A stretch of 45,463 bases of DNA. Source: Bryobacteraceae bacterium. GTDB lineage: Bacteria > Acidobacteriota > Terriglobia > Bryobacterales > Bryobacteraceae. The stretch spans positions 1 to 45,463 of the forward strand of contig JACZJQ010000244.1 of the NCBI GenBank assembly GCA_014860455.1, given 5' to 3'. Position numbers and translations under genes: made by a program. A model generated the notes under the pieces. It worked only from the letters and a program-made list of their open reading frames with translations, made no database searches and was not told the DNA's origin. Shown here piece after piece: positions 39,924 through 45,463 of the stretch (position 1 is the first letter of the stretch; every line of letters begins with the position of its first letter).

Positions 39924-41391
39924 TACTACTGTGTTATAAATAGAACATTCTGTAGTAGAATTGTTCCGTGGGAACAAGCGCCTCCGCGCCAGGCCCCCAA
40001 CAGAAACGTCTTGCGGCCTATCTCGAAGGCCTGGCTCAAGCCGCAGGACACGCCGATCGGCACACCCCGCTGAAGAACTACTGCACCGGCCTGCTGCTGC
40101 CGGGAGAACGCAAGAGCGTCGAGCCCATGGCGGCCCGTCTGGCTCCGGACAACGTGCGCCGCATGCATCAGTCTCTCCACCATCTGGTGGCGGATGCTCC
40201 CTGGAGTGACCAAGCGCTGCTGGCTCGTGTGCGTAGTCAGGCGTTGCCGGCGCTGGAGAAGCAGGGCCCCGTCGTCGCGTGGATCGTAGATGACACTGGG
40301 TTTCCCAAGAAGGGCAGGCACTCGGTGGGCGTCGTTCGTCAGTATTGCGGTCAGTTGGGCAAGCAGGAGAACTGCCGGGTGGCGGTGAGTCTGTCGGTGG
40401 CCAGTTGGAGCGCCAGCCTGCCGATTGCTTACCAGCTTTATCTCCCGGAATCCTGGGCGACGGACGGGAAAAGGCGGAGTCAGACGGGAGTGCCTGACGA
40501 GATCGGTTTCCGCACCAAACCACAGATCGCCCTCGAACAGATCCGGCAAGCTGTGGACGCCGAAGTGCGCCGCGGGGTTGTGTTGGCCGACGCCGCCTAT
40601 GGGATCGATGGACAGTTCCGGGCGGGCCTGACCGAACTCAAACTCTCCTATGTGGTGGGTGTTCAGTCGTCGATGACGGTATGGGCGCCGGGCACGTTGC
40701 CTTTGCCCGCCAAGCCGTGGAGTGGCCAAGGCCGTCCGCCCAGACTGCTGCGCCGAGACGGGCAACACCAACCTCTATGCGTCAAGCAGTTAGCGCTCGG
40801 ACTCCCTGCCGCCGCGTGGGAAAACATCACTTGGCGCGAAGGCAAACAGCACCCCCTCCGCTCGCGCTTCGCCGCTCTCCGGGTCCGGCCCGCCCACCGG
40901 GATTACTGGCAGGCAGAACCTCATCATGAAGAGTGGCTGCTGGTCGAATGGCCGAAGGGAGAAGCCGAACCGGCGAAGTACTGGATTTCCACTCTACCGT
41001 CGGTGACGAAGCTCAAGGATTTGGTGCGGATGGCCAAACACCGTTGGATCATCGAGCGCGATTACGAAGAGCTGAAGCAAGAACTTGGACTTGGCCATTT
41101 CGAAGGGCGTGGCTGGCGCGGGTTCCACCATCATGGCGCACTCTGCATTGCCGCCTACGGGTTCCTGGTCATGGAGAGGAGCCGTTTTTCCCCCTCAGCC
41201 CGAGCAGGATGCCTGGCAATACCCTCATCAAAACCGCCGGCGAACTTCCAGCCACGGGGCGGCTCCGCCAGCCTGCGGACGGCATGACCCTCACTCGATT
41301 GCTACACTCCGCCGAACCGTAGCAGCGTTCCTGATCAGACAACTCCCGCGCTGTCCTTTCTGTGGTGTGTTACGTTTACAACACAGTAGTA
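39924..41391 (+). mobile_element. IS701-family insertion sequence, apparently intact
   Basis: A 1468-bp element bounded by 17-base inverted ends: TACTACTGTGTTATAAA at 39924-39940 and TTTACAACACAGTAGTA at 41375-41391, one mismatch. Flanking bases are CTAG (39920-39923) on the left and TTAG (41392-41395) on the right, both of the YTAR form used as a 4-bp target by IS701, although they differ at one base. The interior has a single transposase gene. The right end is 20 bases from the end of the TPR-protein gene. Confidence 0.85.
39968..41287 (+). CDS. IS701-family DDE transposase
   Basis: A 439-residue transposase with full catalytic set: first Asp in WIVDDTGFPKKG, second Asp in VLADAAYG, and Glu in RWIIERDYEELKQELGLGHF followed by EGRGWRGFHHH. 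Other family landmarks are QYCGQLGKQENCRVAVS and RFAALRVRPAH. It starts at a GTG 27 bases inside the left terminal repeat. Length and motifs are normal, so it is probably active. Confidence 0.93.
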   Translation: MGTSASAPGPQQKRLAAYLEGLAQAAGHADRHTPLKNYCTGLLLPGERKSVEPMAARLAPDNVRRMHQSLHHLVADAPWSDQALLARVRSQALPALEKQGPVVAWIVDDTGFPKKGRHSVGVVRQYCGQLGKQENCRVAVSLSVASWSASLPIAYQLYLPESWATDGKRRSQTGVPDEIGFRTKPQIALEQIRQAVDAEVRRGVVLADAAYGIDGQFRAGLTELKLSYVVGVQSSMTVWAPGTLPLPAKPWSGQGRPPRLLRRDGQHQPLCVKQLALGLPAAAWENITWREGKQHPLRSRFAALRVRPAHRDYWQAEPHHEEWLLVEWPKGEAEPAKYWISTLPSVTKLKDLVRMAKHRWIIERDYEELKQELGLGHFEGRGWRGFHHHGALCIAAYGFLVMERSRFSPSARAGCLAIPSSKPPANFQPRGGSASLRTA

Positions 41392-41411
41392 TTAGGTGTA
41401 GTCATAGAACA

Positions 41412-42398
41412 TCAGTGTTTACTGACAGAGCGCGGGACCAGTTCCGAGATGTCAATCGTATGGAGCACACCTTGCTGAACGGCGGTTCTCCTGAGAATCT
41501 CCTCTCCCCGCTTTTCGAGCTTTCCAGCCTCGGCGCGCTTCTTCAGACCGCGCAGTACTACGCCGTAGTTGCACAGCAACGTGCCCACCGTCGGGTGCTC
41601 GGAGCCCAGAGCACTCTCGGCAATGGGAAGAGCGTGCTGGAGGGACAGTTCGGCCTCGGCAAGCCTGTGCGTACGGTACTGGAGCGCGGCGATGTTTGCC
41701 AGCAGGATCGCGTTTCGAACATCCGCCGCACGGAGCGCGGCAGCCGCGATCTGCTGGGCCCGTTGGTAACATAGCAGCGCCTCTTCTGCCTTCCCGGCTT
41801 GCTCGTATACGAGCGCCAGGTTGTTGAGCACCTCCAACACCTCAACACTTCCAGGTTTAACGGCATCCCATATAGTCAGGGCCTGGTTTAAGTGGCCCTC
41901 GGCCTTGGAATACCCTTGCCTGGATCGCTCCAGGGCGCCCAAACTGCTGAGAATTCTCGCCAAGTCCTGCCTGCCGCGCTCCTGGCCGGAGAGCTGGCTT
42001 GCCAGGACTTCGAGGCCTAGTCGCTCAACCTTGTCAAACTGCCTCGTTTCCACGTAGTGCATCGCGAGATTGCCGATCGAACGGACCTTGAAAAGCTCGT
42101 CGGCCGCTGGTATCTGTTCCCAAAGGCCCATCGCGCGCATGTAACATCGCTCAGCCTGGTCGTACTTCCCGCGCTTGTGGTAGACGAACCCTAGATTGTT
42201 AAGTATCGTCGCTCGGGCTTCGGCGGAGTCCGAAGCGGCCAATGCAATGACCAGGTGCTGCTCAGCTTCGGGCAGTGCAAGTCGCGCGAGCGATTCTTCC
42301 GCCGCACGGACTCGCATTTGGACTTCAACGTCGCTGGCAAGCGCATCTGCGGCGAATGCAATCGCAATACACAGCCAAGTCCTGGAAACAAGTCTCAT
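41412..42398 (-). CDS. Secreted tetratricopeptide-repeat protein
   Basis: A 328-residue helical protein with a signal peptide (MRLVSRTWLCIAIAFAADALA) and about six TPR-type units between residues ~35 and ~290 (ATILNNLGFVYHKRGKYDQA, LEVLNNLALVYEQAGKAEEA and VGTLLCNYGVVLRGLKKRAE are the clearest). TPRs mediate protein contacts. It lies 92 bases after the regulator gene on the same strand and is likely co-transcribed, perhaps as a periplasmic partner of that membrane protein (inference). An 18-base palindrome ends two bases before its ATG. The IS701 element sits directly behind its stop codon, but the reading frame looks complete. Confidence 0.8.
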   Translation of the reverse strand: MRLVSRTWLCIAIAFAADALASDVEVQMRVRAAEESLARLALPEAEQHLVIALAASDSAEARATILNNLGFVYHKRGKYDQAERCYMRAMGLWEQIPAADELFKVRSIGNLAMHYVETRQFDKVERLGLEVLASQLSGQERGRQDLARILSSLGALERSRQGYSKAEGHLNQALTIWDAVKPGSVEVLEVLNNLALVYEQAGKAEEALLCYQRAQQIAAAALRAADVRNAILLANIAALQYRTHRLAEAELSLQHALPIAESALGSEHPTVGTLLCNYGVVLRGLKKRAEAGKLEKRGEEILRRTAVQQGVLHTIDISELVPRSVSKH

Positions 42399-42400
42399 CG

Positions 42401-42418
42401 CTGGACCCCAGGGTCCAG
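42401..42418 (-). repeat. Start-proximal palindrome of the TPR gene
   Basis: CTGGACCC-CA-GGGTCCAG is a perfect 8-base inverted repeat. On the minus strand it is followed by CG and the ATG, the same arrangement (GTCCAGCGATG) as before the FG-GAP gene at 27.7 kb. It may be an operator or an RNA hairpin over the initiation region. Confidence 0.5.
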
Positions 42419-42490
42419 GATGCGGTTGAACGCTATGAATAGTCGTGAAAGAGGATGTGAACTGCTATGAAATGTAGTGAAAGCCCACGG

Positions 42491-44581
42491 CTACCGGAAG
42501 TTCTCCACTAGCATGATGCTCTCGCTTTCTGTTTCCTGCCGGGAGTAAGCGCAGGTATCACCGTCGGGTGAAATGGTCAAGGCAGTCAGCCCGTTGGGCA
42601 GGCGAAGGACAGTTTTGCGTTGCCGGGTCGCGGGATCGAACCGCGTGAGCTCCCAGGACCTTTCTTGGGAGGAGGAGTCGCGGACACAGTAGTACAGGAC
42701 TCCGTCGTCCGCGAGAGTCCATAGATGGCTGTACTCGCGCCATTCAAGTTTGATGTCGACAACCGGGGCTTCGGGCCCGCCCGCCGTTGACATGCGCCAG
42801 ATGCCAGCCTTGCGTGGGTTCAGGTAGTAGATGTGTTGGCCAGCGGCGTCCTCAATCGCCCCTGCGCCACCGTCGCGAGTCACCTGGACCGCCTCGCCTC
42901 CAGAACGTGCAACTTTCCAGATCTGGAACTCACCAGTGCGGTTTGATGCGAAATACACCCAGCGGCCGTCACGTGAGTAGCTTGGCAGAACGTCCTCTGC
43001 CGGGTGCGAGGCGATGCGCCGTTCGCCGCTTCGATCTACGTCGGCTATCCAGATGTCCGTCGTCCCGGCCGGACCGCCGGCAAACGCGATCTCGGAACCT
43101 TCCGGTGACCATCGCGCCTTCCCGACGATACCCCCCTGAGCGCCCAATGAAGTGACCTGTCTCAGGTTGCGGCCGTCCGCGTCGGAGATCCAGTTCTCGA
43201 ACCGGCCGCTGCGGGTGGAGCAGAAGGAAAGTCGCCGGCCGTCGGGGGAGAACTGGGGGTTGGTCTGCACCCCGGTGGTAGCCGCGATTTGCCGCGGTAA
43301 GCTAGAGCCGTTCAACTGGATCTGCCAGAGGTTGGATCTGCCTTTGCGTTGCGTGAACGCCAGGCGATTTCCAACCGGCGCGACCACCGGCCCGAAAGCG
43401 TCGTAGCCGGCCGCTGGTATGCGGCGCGAGATGCCACCGGCGGCGGAAACACGCCACAAAGAGCGGAATCCGTCGGGATTGCCCGAAAATACGATGTCGC
43501 GGCCGTCGGGCGTCCATGCGAAACCATTCGCCCGCTCCTCGAATCGCGTCAACCGCCTCGGCTCACCACCGGCTACCGGCGCCAAGTAGATGGCGTACAC
43601 GGCCAGACTCGAAACCCGGATGAATGCCAGGGTCTTGCCGTCCGGCGAGACTGCCGGGGAGAGATCGCCGTACTCGCCTACTCCTCGAGTCAGTTGGCGG
43701 CGCTCACCGGACTCGACGGAGAGATCGAAGATGCTTGGCCATCCGGTCTCTGCATCCCGATCCACGAAGGCCAGCCGTTTCCCGTCCGGCGACCAAGAAA
43801 TCTGGCGGCCGCCGACACCCATGAGTTGGGTCGAGGTAAGTCGACGCTCTGCTCCACCAACAGACGGGACAAGATAGATGACCCGAGGCTCGCCCATGTA
43901 GGCGATGTAGCGTCCGTCCGGCGACCACGCCGGGTTCGCCGCGAAACCGGACCGCGTCAGCCGCACGGCGTCGCCGGCGCCGAGGAGTTTGATATACAGA
44001 CTCCTTCGCCGCTCACCGTCAGGGATCCAGTCGTAGACGACGCGCAGGCCGTCGGGAGAGAAGGAAGGCCTGGCCTCGTTGTTTGAGCCCGTCAGAGGCA
44101 CGAATCTCGGTTTGTCGCCGGAAGGGGTAGGCGCCTGCCACACGATTGCGCCCATGAGCGCGACCAGCAACCCCCCGGCGAAGATGGATCGGTATCGTGC
44201 GGAATGGCCTTTTGCGGTTTCCTCTGGAAATGTGCGGACAGGTGCGGTGAACGAGTAGCCGCGCCCGGCGACCGTTGCGACGTAGTGATCTCCGAGCGCC
44301 CTCCGAATGGCAACCATGCACTGCGCCACGTTGTTTTCTTCGACATTCGTGGTCGGCCAGACCAGTCGCATCAGGACATCCTTTTCGACCACCTGGCCCC
44401 GGTTCTCGATCAGGACGGTCAGCGCGTCAAATGCTCTGGAAGGGAGAATAACCTGGCTCCCGTCTCGCTCCAGCGTTCGTTTGGCAAGTTCGAGGCGAAA
44501 CGGGCCAAATCCGTAGGCGCCGACTCTTGGAGAATCAGAAACGCTCCTGCGAACGATCGACTCTGAGTTGTCTTGCCGCAT
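42491..44581 (-). CDS. ToxR/CadC-like transmembrane regulator with TolB-type propeller
   Basis: A 696-residue one-component regulator. Residues ~22-115 form an OmpR/PhoB-type winged helix (FGPFRLELAKRTLERDG, ENNVAQCMVAIRRALGD, TVAGRGYSF). A single membrane segment follows (~132-148, SIFAGGLLVALMGAIVW). The periplasmic part (~160-690) is a WD40/TolB-like propeller with repeated FSPDG/WSPDG motifs (RPSFSPDGLRVVY, PAWSPDGRYIAY, ISWSPDGKRLAF and others). The propeller probably senses a ligand or protein and signals to the DNA-binding domain without a kinase. An 11-base direct repeat upstream of its own promoter has the geometry of a PhoB-type box and could be its autoregulatory site. The secreted TPR protein gene follows 92 bases downstream. 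Confidence 0.88.
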   Translation of the reverse strand: MRQDNSESIVRRSVSDSPRVGAYGFGPFRLELAKRTLERDGSQVILPSRAFDALTVLIENRGQVVEKDVLMRLVWPTTNVEENNVAQCMVAIRRALGDHYVATVAGRGYSFTAPVRTFPEETAKGHSARYRSIFAGGLLVALMGAIVWQAPTPSGDKPRFVPLTGSNNEARPSFSPDGLRVVYDWIPDGERRRSLYIKLLGAGDAVRLTRSGFAANPAWSPDGRYIAYMGEPRVIYLVPSVGGAERRLTSTQLMGVGGRQISWSPDGKRLAFVDRDAETGWPSIFDLSVESGERRQLTRGVGEYGDLSPAVSPDGKTLAFIRVSSLAVYAIYLAPVAGGEPRRLTRFEERANGFAWTPDGRDIVFSGNPDGFRSLWRVSAAGGISRRIPAAGYDAFGPVVAPVGNRLAFTQRKGRSNLWQIQLNGSSLPRQIAATTGVQTNPQFSPDGRRLSFCSTRSGRFENWISDADGRNLRQVTSLGAQGGIVGKARWSPEGSEIAFAGGPAGTTDIWIADVDRSGERRIASHPAEDVLPSYSRDGRWVYFASNRTGEFQIWKVARSGGEAVQVTRDGGAGAIEDAAGQHIYYLNPRKAGIWRMSTAGGPEAPVVDIKLEWREYSHLWTLADDGVLYYCVRDSSSQERSWELTRFDPATRQRKTVLRLPNGLTALTISPDGDTCAYSRQETESESIMLVENFR

Positions 44582-44623
44582 TGGCCACTCCGTCGCGCTG
44601 CAAGATGTGTATTTTCAGAGCAT

Positions 44624-44684
44624 ATTGTACCTCTAAGTGGTCGCCTCATCGGTCGATGAAAAGATCAAGGGACGATCAAGGGAC
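44624..44684 (-). promoter_or_regulatory. Regulator promoter with 11-bp direct repeats
   Basis: GATCAAGGGAC is repeated without gap at 44663-44673 and 44674-44684. On the minus strand TACAAT (44629-44624) is a good -10 box, and the matching -35 position (44652-44647, CCGATG) is poor, as in activator-dependent promoters. Two 11-base direct repeats upstream of the -35 is the geometry bound by OmpR/PhoB winged-helix dimers. Confidence 0.45.
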
Positions 44685-44876
44685 GGCCTGAATCAAGCAC
44701 TTGACGAATCCGTCGAAGACGACGTCCCCTTCGCGCAACCCCTTCGCAGCCCGCGGTCACAGCACTAAGAAATTGCTTTTTCCCTCAAAAAGCCCAGTCA
44801 ATCGCGGGTTTTCGTCGCCGGCGCCGCCCGTAGCCGTTCCGTTCACCTGATATCTTTGCAATGGGAGGCCACATCC
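44685..44876. other. Intergenic region between regulator and last gene
   Basis: No open frame of note. It is the upstream side of the divergent last gene; I could not fix a promoter for that gene with confidence. Confidence 0.35.
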
Positions 44877-44923
44877 GCCCCCCACGCCCTTCCGCGGCAG
44901 CGCGCGGCGGGGCTTTTTCTTTT
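44877..44923 (+). terminator. Terminator-like leader hairpin before the last gene
   Basis: Outer arms GCCCC (44877-44881) and GGGGC (44909-44913) and inner arms CCGCG (44892-44896) and CGCGG (44903-44907) stack into a GC-rich stem directly followed by TTTTTCTTTT. It ends about 20 bases before an ATG. No plus-strand gene lies nearby upstream to need it, so it may be a leader attenuator. Confidence 0.5.
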
Positions 44924-44941
44924 CGGAAAGGAAATCCAGTC

Positions 44942-45463
44942 ATGGCAACCGCAGCCCAGATCGCCGCCAACCGCGCCAACGCGCAACTCTCCACCGGCCC
45001 CAAAACCGAAGAGGGCAAGGCCCGCTCGTCCCAAAACAACTTCAGCTCAGGACTCACCTCCAGGGAATTCGTCATCCTCCCCGGCCAGGAGGAGTTCTTC
45101 GGGGAGTGGATGATCGGCCTCCACGCCGGGATCCAACCCTGCGGAGCCCTCGAATTCGACGTCTTCCGCCAGCTGGCCCACGCCTCCTGGACGCTCCACC
45201 GCTGCCGCCAGGCCGAGGTCCAGAGCTTCCACAACCAGCGCCACAAGGGCTACGACATCCTGGCCTACCCAGTCAGCGAGGACGCCCTCAAACTCATCGA
45301 CCTCTACACCCGCCGCGCCGAGCGGTCCTACCAACGCGCGCTCAAGGAACTCAAAACCCTGCAGACCGAACGCCTGCTGCGCGACTCGTCGCACCCAGCC
45401 CCCGCGCCGCTCGCCGATCCCCGGGTCGTCAATCAGCAAAAGCAATCGGCCGCCGGGGAGAAG
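44942..45463 (+). CDS. STGPKT-family acidobacterial protein, partial
   Basis: The reading frame runs open from ATG 44942 through the window end (174 codons, no stop), so the 3' part is cut off. The start is backed by GGAAAGGAA before the ATG. The N-terminus AANRANAQLSTGPKTEEGKA followed by RSSQNNFSSGLTS is the hallmark of a family of uncharacterised proteins that I know to occur in many copies in Acidobacteriota and some other soil phyla. The rest is charged and helical, with a long helix rich in Arg, Gln and Glu around residues 90-155 (TLHRCRQAEVQSFHNQRHKG). No enzymatic motif, signal peptide or membrane segment is seen. Function unknown. Confidence 0.8.
   Translation, partial: MATAAQIAANRANAQLSTGPKTEEGKARSSQNNFSSGLTSREFVILPGQEEFFGEWMIGLHAGIQPCGALEFDVFRQLAHASWTLHRCRQAEVQSFHNQRHKGYDILAYPVSEDALKLIDLYTRRAERSYQRALKELKTLQTERLLRDSSHPAPAPLADPRVVNQQKQSAAGEK

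Noticed and set aside
41288-41374. Possible short gene between the IS701 transposase and its right end
   Set aside because: It is the usual untranslated tail inside the element; nothing coding is visible.

Overview
The window looks like a chromosomal stretch of a soil Acidobacteriota, most likely of the Bryobacterales / Solibacter type. The sequence is GC-rich. Many secreted hydrolases carry twin-arginine (Tat) signals. There is an Oar-like TonB-dependent receptor with an N-terminal carboxypeptidase-regulatory domain, a ToxR-like winged helix fused to a TolB-type propeller, and a member of the 'ANRANAQLSTGPKTEEGK' protein family that recurs in acidobacterial genomes. The taxonomy rests on gene content only. 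I saw no rRNA, tRNA or CRISPR array.

Layout. 0.2-3.5 kb: a GH42-like beta-galactosidase. 3.5-5.7 kb: a broken BNR/sortilin-type propeller gene. 5.9-7.9 kb: a two-domain alpha/beta hydrolase. 8.2-19.7 kb, minus strand: the centrepiece, a six-gene unit in the order TetR regulator, TonB-dependent receptor, GH172 (DUF2961) enzyme, amidohydrolase fused to a LolA-like domain, CocE-type hydrolase, GH116-like enzyme. Spacing is 5 bp, 65 bp (with a hairpin), 4-bp overlap, 13 bp, 4-bp overlap. A good sigma70-type promoter with a palindromic operator over the predicted start site lies just upstream. 19.85-20.9 kb: an IS200/IS605 insertion and an istB remnant. 21.0-25.4 kb: a second two-domain hydrolase and a PIG-L deacetylase (minus), divergent from an enolase-superfamily dehydratase or racemase. 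25.5-30.2 kb: an FG-GAP propeller protein, a Tat-exported nitrilase-family amidase and a BNR-like propeller. 30.3-30.9 kb: a collapsed transposase. 31.0-39.6 kb: an M14 metallopeptidase, an L-rhamnonate dehydratase-like enzyme, an internally deleted CE15-like esterase remnant, a DUF362 protein, a lactonase-type amidohydrolase and a GH51 arabinofuranosidase interrupted by one in-frame stop. 39.65-41.4 kb: a transposase scrap and an intact IS701-family element. 41.4-44.6 kb: a transmembrane wHTH-propeller regulator and a TPR protein. 44.9 kb to the end: the partial STGPKT-family gene behind a terminator-like leader.

How the genes fit together. Most enzymes carry export signals and belong to families that act on plant or microbial glycans, glycan esters, sugar lactones and sugar acids. 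The TetR-controlled unit reads as an uptake-and-hydrolysis locus for one complex glycoconjugate: outer-membrane receptor, two glycosidases, one ester or amide hydrolase and one lactonase-like enzyme. Genes between 24 and 39 kb suggest aldonate/lactone catabolism (rhamnose-type) and arabinan or xylan decay. At least three carbohydrate-active or propeller genes are broken, and five mobile-element traces are present, so this is an accessory region under turnover. Function assignments are by family recognition from the translated sequence; no database search was possible.
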